Shown here piece by piece: positions 45,134 through 53,259 of a DNA stretch of 64,000 nucleotides (positions are counted from its first letter, which is position 1; each line of letters opens with the position of its first letter). The DNA is taken from positions 80,763 through 144,762 of the forward strand of contig JABMNO010000049.1 in assembly GCA_013204555.1 (NCBI GenBank), in the 5' to 3' direction. Made by a program: the position numbers and the translations under genes. Origin of the DNA: Chloroflexota bacterium. GTDB taxonomy: Bacteria; Chloroflexota; Dehalococcoidia; Lucifugimonadales; Lucifugimonadaceae. The notes under the pieces are model-generated. The model had not been told where the DNA came from. It made no database searches and worked only from the letters and a program-made list of their open reading frames with translations.

Positions 45134-46086
45134 ACCTTCGCTCCTTCCTTTGTCTCTTTCCACGGCCATACGGTGTCTTTCCTGCCCTTTGAGTAGGCGT
45201 CGCGGCCAACGTCCTGGCCGTGCCCTGGGATGTAGTGGACACGAGGCTTCGTGTTCAACTCCTCCTTCAGGCGATATGCGTTGTTGTCGGAGAGGAACTT
45301 GCTCAACTCCACCACTTCATCTCCGTTGGTGGCGAGATCTTCCTCAAAGTCTCCGTAGTAGATGGCATTGTTCGGGCAGCTCTGCGCACAGCTCGGCAGT
45401 CTGCCTGCTCGTGCCATATCCACACAGAAGTCGCACTTGCTGGTAACGCCTTTTCGGAGTGGCGTCTGGCGCTCCGGGTGGTACTCAATAAATGTAGCCT
45501 CGGGCGGAATCGGAGGACTGCCCCAGTTGAAGAAACGGCGGTCGTATGGGCAAGCAGCCATGCAAGAGCGGCAACCAATGCACCGTTCCTGATCAATCAG
45601 CGTCATGCCCTCTGGCGTGGTCCACGTGGCCCCAACCGGGCAGACGTTTACGCACGGTGGGCTCTGGCACGATTGGCAGGGAGTAGGAATGAACTGCGTC
45701 CCTCCGCCAGGCAACTCAGCCTCAAAGACCTGGATCCACTCCATTGGTTCAGGGGCGAAATGGCTCTGGATGCAGCCTGCTGTGCATTGCGGAGGCAGAT
45801 CAACAGACTGGCATCCATCGCACTTCCGTAGGTCTATGACCATCATCCAGCGACGGAGCCTCTTTGATGTGGATTCGGCGCCGCTCAGTGCAACAGCAGG
45901 CGATTCCGAACTTGAGGCCATCACTTTTGTAACTAATGGTGCGGCCACTCCAATTGCGGCGGCAGCACCCATCATCTTGAGTAGTTGGCGTCGGCTTAGC
46001 TGAAACTTGCGGTCATTCTCCGCAGCTTCCTCTTCGCGCGTCACTATTTTGTCCCGCACTTCTGGCGATGACTGTTTCTGTGTCAT
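45106..46086 (-). CDS. Tat-exported four-cluster ferredoxin-type subunit (NrfC/TtrB/ActB-like)
   Basis: A 326-aa protein. The N terminus carries a Tat signal (LSRRQLLKMMGAAAAIGVA near 40-60). The mature part has the 16 Cys expected for four [4Fe-4S] clusters: CDGCQS...QCTAGC, CQSCQSPPCVNVCP, CIGCRSCMAACPYD, and CDFCVDMARAGRLPSCAQSCP. It passes electrons between the NrfD subunit and a terminal partner. No molybdopterin catalytic subunit is encoded beside it, so the partner must be a cytochrome c or the propeller lipoprotein upstream. ATG at 46086 is chosen; the frame to 46185 lacks a signal-like start. Confidence 0.9.
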   Translation of the reverse strand: MTQKQSSPEVRDKIVTREEEAAENDRKFQLSRRQLLKMMGAAAAIGVAAPLVTKVMASSSESPAVALSGAESTSKRLRRWMMVIDLRKCDGCQSVDLPPQCTAGCIQSHFAPEPMEWIQVFEAELPGGGTQFIPTPCQSCQSPPCVNVCPVGATWTTPEGMTLIDQERCIGCRSCMAACPYDRRFFNWGSPPIPPEATFIEYHPERQTPLRKGVTSKCDFCVDMARAGRLPSCAQSCPNNAIYYGDFEEDLATNGDEVVELSKFLSDNNAYRLKEELNTKPRVHYIPGHGQDVGRDAYSKGRKDTVWPWKETKEGAKVWDRLGHRK

Positions 46087-46307
46087 GAGGCAAACCTGGT
46101 AGCGATAATTTCCCGGTTGCACGGCGCTTTCCAGAAAGCACAAACAGAAACAGACATAGCTAATTTTCTGTAGTGGAACACGCACACAACGGGGTTAGGA
46201 GAGTTGTTATTCATCGGCGTCACCTGTGTAGACAGATTGAATATTGGTTATTGGCACCGCCCCTGGTCCCATGACCAGGGGCAGCACCGGAGGCGTCTTG
46301 TTTATGG
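46087..46307. other. Spacer before the Fe-S gene, with hairpin
   Basis: No gene. A perfect 9-bp stem GCCCCTGGT/ACCAGGGGC with a 6-base loop lies at 46259-46282, 26 bp after the stop of the propeller lipoprotein gene. It is not followed by a T-run on the minus strand. It could attenuate transcription between the two genes. A promoter for the Fe-S gene may lie here but is not obvious. Confidence 0.45.
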
Positions 46308-48041
46308 TTAGCGTGCTAGTGCCGCTGCCGAGTTGGCGACGGCGGTTCTCACGTTGGCCCACATTTCGGCAGACTTCGGTCCACCCTGGTCGGATTCCAG
46401 AGTGCCGGTCCAGTCAGCGTTGTAGCTGACGAACGCACCACTGTGGGTGTTTCCACCATTAGGAGTCGGAATCCAGTCCACGGCTGTCCACGTGTCAATG
46501 TCGACCACGATGGTTTCCCAACCGTTCATGTTGCTGATCCAGAACTGGTTCACCTCAGGGTCCGGGTGAAGAATCGCGTGGTCCACGCTTGAAGCTGATC
46601 CACCAAGCTGGATAGGCATCTGGTGGAGGTCACGCGCCTGGCGCATTCCGACTGTGTCAAGCAGTCCAAGTACACCACCAAGGTTGTGGCTTCCCTCACC
46701 CTTACCGACGAGAACAGCCCGTGTCTCATCCCAGTTCAGGGCGATACCGTAAGGTCCGGCAACTCCTGCGCTGGTCGAGCCAACAACTTCGTTGATCTCG
46801 TTGTCGATCTTGTAAACGGAACTGCTGTGCCCATCAACTACGTAGGTAAAGCGTCCGTCAGCTGTGTGCGTGATCCCAATCGGGTGGTGCCCAACACCTT
46901 CAATGACTTCGTGCTTACCGGTCGTGATGTCGAACTTCGCGATTCCGGCTGCCGGTGAGTGGTTTGATCGGATCCAGTTGGCTCCAATTGAGACGTACAC
47001 GTACTGGCCATCAGGTGACGGGGTAGTGAACGGGTGACCCATCGGCATGATGTCATCGTACGTAATCGACTTCCAAACCCTGTTGTCGTCATTCGGGTCC
47101 AGGATGTGATGCGGGCCACCATTGGCGCCGAAGCCCCACTGTACGATTACCTTGGGGTTACCGTCTGGGTCGTTCCACGCCTGTACGTGATGGACCCTCT
47201 GGCTTCGCATTCCACCCTCAAAGTAACTTTCCTGCCTCAGAAGCTTGTCAATCTTCAAGGTCCGCATGTTGACGATAGCGAGGTAGCCCAAACGGCCGCC
47301 CGTATCGTTGTTGCCGGCACCGAATCCTACGTATGCCCACTTGCCATCAGGTGAAACGTCCGCACCGTGTGGGAATGAAGAAACTGGCTTCGTTACTCCG
47401 CCGTCTTCCACCTCGGTGAAGAGCACCGATCCAATGACGTCGTGGGTGTACGCGTCAACCATGTGGAAGCCGCCAAAGTACGCAGCGTCTGCGTCTGCGG
47501 CGGGGTTGGAACTCTCCGTACCCTCACTGCTCATGTAGATCAACGGGTGTTCCGCTGCGCTCCATGCATCAGGACCGCTCGAATCGAACTGTGTGACGAG
47601 GAATAGTCCACCGCGCACAGACTCATCGTTGGCCCATCCGGTAGGCGCTGACCCAGCCGGTGCCGGTACTGATTGCCCTGCTGAGATGACGGAAACGGTC
47701 ACTGGAGGTGCTGCTTGACCAGCCGTCCCTAACTGAGTCGTTAGCGACGTTACCTGGCTCTGCGCTGAGCCAAGTGACGACTTGGTTGTAGTCAGTTCAC
47801 TCGCTGCGGCTGCTGCGGCACTTTCTGCAGCAGATGCTGCGCCCTGGGCCGATGTCAGGTCAGCCTTGGCCGACGATAGTTCACTTTGAGCGACGGCCAG
47901 GTTTTTCGCGGCGTCAAGATCTTCCTGGTTTATGTCACTGCCACTGCTGCATGCGACTCCAACTACAAGACTCGCGACGATGGCAAGTGCAAGCACTCGC
48001 CCCATCCTGGAGCCGAACGGAGCCGCCAATTTACTTAGCAT
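46308..48041 (-). CDS. His-rich beta-propeller lipoprotein with N-terminal coiled coil
   Basis: A 577-aa lipoprotein (lipobox VVGVAC, Cys31). An Ala/Ser-rich coiled coil spans about 37-105. From ~140 to 560 there is a propeller of about seven blades with PDG-type turns. Histidines recur at blade starts: SSFPHGADVSPDGKW, QRVHHVQAW, GGPHHILDP, MGHPFTTPSPDGQ, GVGHHPIGITH, VDGHSSS, VDHAILHPD and NTHSGAF. This recalls NosZ (CuZ) and d1-heme propellers, but there is no CuA domain and no CxxCH. Metal or d1-heme binding is inference. AGGAG lies 7 bases before the ATG. It heads the run containing the Fe-S, NrfD and cytochrome c genes. Confidence 0.8.
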   Translation of the reverse strand: MLSKLAAPFGSRMGRVLALAIVASLVVGVACSSGSDINQEDLDAAKNLAVAQSELSSAKADLTSAQGAASAAESAAAAAASELTTTKSSLGSAQSQVTSLTTQLGTAGQAAPPVTVSVISAGQSVPAPAGSAPTGWANDESVRGGLFLVTQFDSSGPDAWSAAEHPLIYMSSEGTESSNPAADADAAYFGGFHMVDAYTHDVIGSVLFTEVEDGGVTKPVSSFPHGADVSPDGKWAYVGFGAGNNDTGGRLGYLAIVNMRTLKIDKLLRQESYFEGGMRSQRVHHVQAWNDPDGNPKVIVQWGFGANGGPHHILDPNDDNRVWKSITYDDIMPMGHPFTTPSPDGQYVYVSIGANWIRSNHSPAAGIAKFDITTGKHEVIEGVGHHPIGITHTADGRFTYVVDGHSSSVYKIDNEINEVVGSTSAGVAGPYGIALNWDETRAVLVGKGEGSHNLGGVLGLLDTVGMRQARDLHQMPIQLGGSASSVDHAILHPDPEVNQFWISNMNGWETIVVDIDTWTAVDWIPTPNGGNTHSGAFVSYNADWTGTLESDQGGPKSAEMWANVRTAVANSAAALAR

Positions 48042-48585
48042 TCCTATTCTCCTGTTTATGCGGCCTGAGCAGTGTTTCGAACCCTGGCCGACAATTTCTC
48101 ACTTCGCTTATTCCACATGGCTGGCAACAGTTAGGTCTGGAGGGCACAAGAACCATTTACTGTTGACCAGCCATGCCGGTTGAGCGTTTGAGCAACCGAT
48201 AACCGATGTGATCGGCAATTTCGGCTACTCGCACGGACTACCGATGAACGGTCACACACAGGTTTATTAGGTAGAGCGTGAGCCTATTGTGAAGCAGGTC
48301 ACAATCAAAATGAGGTTTTTGTGAGGAGCGACTCTATGACATATAACCGAACAGAAGTACGACATTGAAAAATCAGATACATACTGGGTGGTTTTACTCA
48401 TGAATACCCCGCATTGTTCGTCAGAAATATGGTAATAAATATCTAGCAGGAAATAACATTAACTATCAAGCGAAATATAGCGCGCGATATCACGCCATGA
48501 GATTCAAGTCTGTGGGTTCTATGCGGCTGTGCATCCGCTGCATCGCAGCCGCATGACCGAGTCCTGGGTGGGACTGGCGGGTTGG
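48042..48585. other. AT-rich promoter region with a CRP-type site
   Basis: A 544-bp spacer between two minus-strand genes, less GC-rich than its surroundings. It holds the palindrome at 48286-48305 and must carry the promoter for the propeller/Fe-S/NrfD run. No coding frame, RNA gene or terminator was identified. Confidence 0.55.
48286..48305. promoter_or_regulatory. CRP/FNR-family operator-like palindrome 1
   Basis: ATTGTGA-AGCAGG-TCACAAT is a perfect 7-bp palindrome with 6-bp spacer. It matches the CRP-type half-sites TGTGA-N6-TCACA. It sits 245 bp upstream of the propeller lipoprotein start codon. A second site with the same half-sites lies at 50103. Confidence 0.6.
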
Positions 48586-49986
48586 CTACGTGCCCAGCGG
48601 AGACCCGGTAAGGCCGTAGACAAACTCGGCGAAGGCCATGTAGTTTCCGCTGATGAGCAGGATGCCGAAGCCAAACATCAACAGAGCGCTTGCTATACCC
48701 ATCCATCTGACCATCTTCTCCATCTTGAATAGCAACGGCAGCACCTTCGCCATCGCCACTCCGGCGATGACCAGAGGAATGCCCATGCCCAGTGAGAAGA
48801 TGAAGAGAATCAGTGCGCCGTAAAGCGCCGACTGCGCCATGCCCACGTACACGACCATGCCAATCACCAGAGCCGAGCCAAAGCAGGTCATGCAGCCCGT
48901 GGCAAACGCGAACCCGGCCAGCATCATCTCCCACGGTTTTGCCCCGCCTTTGCTCTCCTGGGACATTTTTGAGAGAACCGGCATTTTGCAAATGAGCGGT
49001 GCACGTACTTTCGCCGCTACCCGCAGCGCAAGGATAAGGACGATTATTCCAGCGCCGAATGCCACCCATTTCTGGGCCGACACGTAAACATCAGACTCAC
49101 CAAGTTGCCCGGCGGCAAACCCCAGTAACGCTCCGGCGGCGGTGTAAACCATCGTGAAGCCCAGTACAAAGAACAGTGCTGCCTTGAGCACAGCGAACCG
49201 CTGGGTGATGGCCACTTTTCCGCTGGCTTGCTCCATGCTCAACCCTGCCAGAGCAGGAATGAAGTAAACAGTCAACTGGAAGAGACACGGCCACATTGAC
49301 GCCAACATCCCAGCCAGCAGCGCAAGAACGGTCGCCCAGCTCATGCCGAACGGCGTTCGCGATGTTGTGTAAGCGATGGGCAGATCCCAATCAAGAATTT
49401 CGCCCTGTGGCATCGCGAGTTCAAGTTTGTCGGCGTTGATTAGCAGATCCTGATCCGTAGGGAACCGGACCACCGTCACCCTGTGATGCGGCGACGTGAC
49501 TTTCTGTTCAGTGAAATCAGAGGCATACTCTTCACCGTCAACAAAAAGCCTTAATGCCGGTTTCACGTCGGGCAGGCTCTCAGTGTGAGTGCTTTCTGAG
49601 AATACGAACGCAACCTGACCGTCAGGAATATACGCTTCCACAGCACCATTCGGGAACGATGTATCCAGGTATTCCCTGGTCGCGAGTGTGGCAGTAACTT
49701 CGATCTCATCTACGCCGTTGTACGAGACGCCATTCTTATTTCTTCGGAGCACCTTTGACAGGTCGTATACGGAAGCGACAGGCTCCGCAACAGTTGAGTC
49801 TCCGACCGTGTCCGTGGAATCCACGCCACCACGGTTAGCGATCAGCACCGATGCCGCAGAACCCAGCACAATGATCACAATTGCCAGACCAACGAGAACC
49901 GTCCATTTTCGACGCTGTCGGAATGCCCTTTCGCGGAGGGTAGCAGAGCTCGATAACGTTCGATCGGCGGCGTCTGAGATCGCCAT
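48586..49986 (-). CDS. CcdA/DsbD-type thiol-redox membrane protein
   Basis: A 466-aa protein: cytoplasmic N terminus, one anchor helix (VLVGLAIVIIVLGSAASVLI), an extracytoplasmic domain of about 150 residues (including VEAYIPDGQVAFVFSE and VTSPHHRVTVVRFP), then six to eight helices. The helices carry MWPCLFQLTVYFIPALAG and GCMTCFGSALVIGM, whose Cys match the transmembrane redox pair of CcdA/DsbD proteins. It likely passes reductant to TlpA-like proteins for cytochrome c or copper-site maturation. A CRP-type palindrome lies 117 bp upstream of its start. Confidence 0.8.
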   Translation of the reverse strand: MAISDAADRTLSSSATLRERAFRQRRKWTVLVGLAIVIIVLGSAASVLIANRGGVDSTDTVGDSTVAEPVASVYDLSKVLRRNKNGVSYNGVDEIEVTATLATREYLDTSFPNGAVEAYIPDGQVAFVFSESTHTESLPDVKPALRLFVDGEEYASDFTEQKVTSPHHRVTVVRFPTDQDLLINADKLELAMPQGEILDWDLPIAYTTSRTPFGMSWATVLALLAGMLASMWPCLFQLTVYFIPALAGLSMEQASGKVAITQRFAVLKAALFFVLGFTMVYTAAGALLGFAAGQLGESDVYVSAQKWVAFGAGIIVLILALRVAAKVRAPLICKMPVLSKMSQESKGGAKPWEMMLAGFAFATGCMTCFGSALVIGMVVYVGMAQSALYGALILFIFSLGMGIPLVIAGVAMAKVLPLLFKMEKMVRWMGIASALLMFGFGILLISGNYMAFAEFVYGLTGSPLGT

Positions 49987-50102
49987 ATCGTAGGACTCCC
50001 TTAGTGACTTCTTCGGTGTATCACGATGACCGCGCTTTTCTGCGTCGACCCCATCGGATGATTGTGTTCATATAGGGCACTATAAAAAGTATTCCATGAA
50101 TT

Positions 50103-50124
50103 GAGTGTGATACAAATCACACTC
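50103..50124. promoter_or_regulatory. CRP/FNR-family operator-like palindrome 2
   Basis: GAGTGTGA-TACAAA-TCACACTC is a perfect 8-bp palindrome with 6-bp spacer and contains TGTGA-N6-TCACA. It lies between the radical SAM pair and the CcdA/DsbD-like gene, 117 bp before the latter's ATG. Confidence 0.65.
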
Positions 50125-50172
50125 CCATGAGAGTTGCGTGTAATTCTCGGCTGGCCACTCATGTGGCGTGGA

Positions 50173-51315
50173 CTAAGCACTGGCTAATGCCGCCGCAGGC
50201 TGGAAGGCGCAGGTTGGGTCTGCAGCGGTTAGATTTCCGGTGAGGGCGAATGTGCGTGACCTTGAGCCCCCGCACACGCTGTTGAACATGCAGCCGCCGC
50301 ATTTTCCGGTGAGCTTGGACCGGTCGCGGAGCGTTGTGAAGATTTCGGACTTTCGGTACAGGTCGACCACGCTTTCAGCGCGCGCATTGCCCGTTTTCAG
50401 CGGTAAGAAGCCGCTTGGATAAATATCGCCGGTGTGCGATATGAAGAAGATGCCACGGCCGTCGTTGGTTGGCGAGGTGGGCCAGTAGCGCGCAACCTCG
50501 CCCGGCTTTAAGTCTGCAATCGACCGCCCTTCAGACTTCAGCCGGCGCTGAATCATCTTCCGACGATAGGGCTGCCCCAGGGTGGTCTTGACCTGGAACG
50601 GCCACGTTCTGGCATTGTCCAGGATCCAATCGTAGACATCTTCATGGTCGTCGGCTGAGAGCAGTTCGCTCTCAAGTCCCCTTCCGGTTGGCACAAGGAA
50701 AAATAAGTCCCATAGGGCGGCGCCACTTACCGAAACAAGGTCGCCCATTGCAGTAAGTTCGTTTCTGGTGCGAGAGGTGATCGTCGTGTTCACCTGAAAC
50801 TGGAGACCGACGGCGTTGGCCTTTTCGAACGCGCCCAGCGTCCGTTCAAACGTTCCTGCGAATCCGCGGAATGAGTCATGTGTCTCGGCCGTTGCGCCAT
50901 CCAGACTGAACGACACCCGACGGACGCCGATATCGACGAGCTTCTTCAATCGCTCTTCGGTTACCAGTGCGGTGGCGCTTGGCGATACCGATACGATCAT
51001 CCCAAGGCCAATCCCATACTCAGCGATCTCAAAGAGGTCGCGTCTCATGAACGGGTCGCCGCCGCTCAGCACGACGATGGGCTTGGTATCAAATGAGGCA
51101 AGCTGATCCATCACGCTGAAGCACTCCGCGGTGGAGAGCTCATTTGGATGTCGCTGCGGGCGCGCCTCCGCACGGCAGTGGCGGCAGCTCAGGGCGCAGG
51201 CCAACGTGAGTTCCCAGAAGACCACCACCGGGTCACGGTCAAGATCGCGCGGGGCTGGAGGCCCACCGTGCGCCCCACCATGTACAGCATCGGAGGTGCC
51301 TCCCGGGTGTGGCAC
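50173..51315 (-). CDS. Radical SAM/SPASM protein, heme-synthesis type (AhbD/TIGR04053-like)
   Basis: A 380-aa radical SAM enzyme. The cluster motif is CALSCRHC (Cys40, 44, 47), followed by VVLSGGDPFMRRDLFEIA and SFSLDGATAETHDSFRG. A C-terminal SPASM region has CGGCMFNSVCGGSR and a final Cys (PTCAFQP). The chosen start is the GTG at 51315, which overlaps the stop of the upstream radical SAM gene as TAGTG; the longer frame has no better start. The TIGR04053/AhbD/NirJ group acts on propionate side chains of tetrapyrroles. It is coupled to the NirJ-like gene. Confidence 0.85.
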   Translation of the reverse strand: MPHPGGTSDAVHGGAHGGPPAPRDLDRDPVVVFWELTLACALSCRHCRAEARPQRHPNELSTAECFSVMDQLASFDTKPIVVLSGGDPFMRRDLFEIAEYGIGLGMIVSVSPSATALVTEERLKKLVDIGVRRVSFSLDGATAETHDSFRGFAGTFERTLGAFEKANAVGLQFQVNTTITSRTRNELTAMGDLVSVSGAALWDLFFLVPTGRGLESELLSADDHEDVYDWILDNARTWPFQVKTTLGQPYRRKMIQRRLKSEGRSIADLKPGEVARYWPTSPTNDGRGIFFISHTGDIYPSGFLPLKTGNARAESVVDLYRKSEIFTTLRDRSKLTGKCGGCMFNSVCGGSRSRTFALTGNLTAADPTCAFQPAAALASA

Positions 51316-52520
51316 TATGCGACGCCTGTACTGGCAGAGGCTAGAACGCCATCGGATCGTTCTGCCGGCGTGAGGTAACACGCGGGATCGGGCCCCCAGG
51401 GATCGCCAGTTGCGCTCTCTGCTCGCACACGAAGGTTGCCGTTACAGATACCAAGCCAGCTACAACTCTTGCATGGCTCGGCCAGCAACGGTTTGCGGTC
51501 TCTGAGTTGGCTGAGGAACGTGTTATCCGGGTTGGTCCAGATCTTGCTGAACGAATCTTCTTTGACGTTGCCCAGGGTTCGCGTCCACCAGAACTGATCC
51601 GGGTGTACGTTACCGAGATTATCGATGGCCGCAATTCCGCTACCCGCACTGTTGCCACCATTTTTCGCCAGAAGCACCTCGATGTCCTCTGCGCGGTCTG
51701 GAGCATTCTCCCGGCTCCACATTTGCAGGTAGGGAGCATCGGCGTGGTTATCTACGGTCAGCACCTCAAGGTTCGAGCCATTGCGGTGTGACTCCTGGGT
51801 GCGCTTGAAAATGAACTCTACGGCCTGACGACGCGCTTCTGCTTCGAGGTCAAATGACAGCAGCTTTTCACCGCGGCCAGCGTACGCCAGGTGGTAGACG
51901 CAAAGGCGAGGGACTCCCTCCGCCTCAGCGAGGTCGAACAGTGCAGGAAGGTCGCCCACATTCTGGCTTGTCATCGTTACCCGCATGCTGACTCTCATAT
52001 CCGCGGCAAGAGAGTTACGAATCCCCTGAATCGTCTTTTGAAACGCCCCTTTGCTGCCGCGGAACTTGTCGTGCGTAGTCTCCAAGCCATCAAGGCTGAT
52101 GCCGACCCGATTGAGTCCAGCGTCTTTGAGTTCTGCAACCCGCTCTTCCGTAAGGAGAGTCCCGTTGGTTGAGATGAGGCACTTGAGGCCAATTTCTGTG
52201 GCGTACCGGATCAACTGACTCAGGTCTTGTCTCATGGTTGGCTCGCCGCCAGAGAACAGGACCACAGGTATTCCGAAGTCGGCCAGGTCATCGAGTACCG
52301 TGAATGCCTGTGCCGTTGTTAGCTCACCCGGATACTCTTCGTCGTGGGATGAGCTGTAACAGTGTGCGCAATGAAGATTGCAGGTTCGCGTGATGTTCCA
52401 GACGACGATTGGCCGTGAGTGAACTGGTCGCGGCACCGGCGCGCCCGGGCGGCGTTCGCCGTATCTGAGGTCGTCTCCAGGTGTCTGTTCGCCGATGAGT
52501 AACCGGGTTACCGAGAGCAA
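51315..52520 (-). CDS. Radical SAM/SPASM protein, NirJ/AhbC-like
   Basis: A 401-aa enzyme very like NirJ. RPIVVWNITRTCNLHCAHCYS supplies the [4Fe-4S] Cys47, 51 and 54; YPGELTTAQAFTVLDDLA, VVLFSGGEPTMRQDLSQL and NRVGISLDGL follow. The SPASM-like C terminus has CKSCSWLGICNGN and PDPACYL. NirJ converts 12,18-didecarboxysiroheme toward heme d1; AhbC makes iron-coproporphyrin III. With the coupled downstream gene it forms a NirJ1/NirJ2 or AhbC/AhbD type pair. No nirE, nirDLGH or nirF-like gene is in the window. Confidence 0.88.
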   Translation of the reverse strand: MLSVTRLLIGEQTPGDDLRYGERRPGAPVPRPVHSRPIVVWNITRTCNLHCAHCYSSSHDEEYPGELTTAQAFTVLDDLADFGIPVVLFSGGEPTMRQDLSQLIRYATEIGLKCLISTNGTLLTEERVAELKDAGLNRVGISLDGLETTHDKFRGSKGAFQKTIQGIRNSLAADMRVSMRVTMTSQNVGDLPALFDLAEAEGVPRLCVYHLAYAGRGEKLLSFDLEAEARRQAVEFIFKRTQESHRNGSNLEVLTVDNHADAPYLQMWSRENAPDRAEDIEVLLAKNGGNSAGSGIAAIDNLGNVHPDQFWWTRTLGNVKEDSFSKIWTNPDNTFLSQLRDRKPLLAEPCKSCSWLGICNGNLRVRAESATGDPWGPDPACYLTPAERSDGVLASASTGVA

Positions 52521-52704
52521 TATAACTCCTACTCGATAGAGATGTTTTAGTACTACCGATCTATGGGAACGCCCGGCCTATGAGCCGTCAATGAACTTGC
52601 TGTAGTACAAAATGATGGAACCGTGAGGATTACGGAATTCGTTGTTATTACGTCGATCTGCTGATTTCTGGGAGTGGCGTTTCCTGAGCGCTCTCCACTA
52701 TTGC

Positions 52705-53259
52705 TTAACTGGGATCTAGCAGCTCGCCTAGCTGCGTGACCAGATCGCTCCTGCTGATCTCGCCAGTCCACTTGCGCGTGACCTGCCCGTGGCGGTCAAT
52801 GAAGACCGTGGCCGGTAGTCCTACGATTCCGTAGTCCGGCCCAACGCTGCTGCTCTCTGCGAACCCGACGGGATAGGTCACATCGACCTCGTTGAGAAAA
52901 TCGACAACACCCTTATCTGACGGATCAAACGACACTCCCATGTCGACGCCAATGAACGCAGCGCCTTGATCTTTGTATTCCCTGTATGTCTGCTCAAACG
53001 AAGGCATTTCGACGCGGCATGGGGCGCACCATGTGGCCCAGAAATTCAGGACCACGGCCTTTCCTCGATAGTCCGATAGATGCAGCATCGCTCCGTCTGG
53101 CTCGTTGAGTCGGTTGTAGAGAGTCAACTCGAAATCTGGCGCCAGCGCGCTTTCGTCAGCATCAGACGTGCCGCATCCCATGACGATCAATATGAGAGCA
53201 CCTGAAGCGACCACGACGGACAGGACCGATCGCATCGACTGTGAAATGGCAATCATCAT
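52705..53259 (-). CDS. TlpA/ResA-like thioredoxin-fold lipoprotein
   Basis: A 184-aa lipoprotein (lipobox LIVMGC). Redox site WATWCAPC (Cys78, Cys81), then the AFIGVDMG strand and GIVGLPATVFIDRHG cis-Pro loop. It probably keeps apocytochrome or copper-site thiols reduced. It overlaps the upstream cupredoxin-cytochrome gene by 4 bp (ATGA), so the two are translated together. It is only distantly related to the TlpA-like gene at 38986. Confidence 0.88.
   Translation of the reverse strand: MMIAISQSMRSVLSVVVASGALILIVMGCGTSDADESALAPDFELTLYNRLNEPDGAMLHLSDYRGKAVVLNFWATWCAPCRVEMPSFEQTYREYKDQGAAFIGVDMGVSFDPSDKGVVDFLNEVDVTYPVGFAESSSVGPDYGIVGLPATVFIDRHGQVTRKWTGEISRSDLVTQLGELLDPS

Noticed and set aside
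45220..45831. 203-codon plus-strand frame opposite the Fe-S gene
   Set aside because: Shadow of the ferredoxin-type gene, whose 16 Cys pattern fixes the real frame.
46308..48041. Nitrous oxide reductase (nosZ)
   Set aside because: Propeller with many His, but no C-terminal CuA cupredoxin domain and no CxxxC-H-M motif, and no nosDFY nearby.
46308..48041. Cytochrome cd1 nitrite reductase (nirS)
   Set aside because: No CxxCH heme c site in the protein; the NirJ-like genes nearby are only suggestive.
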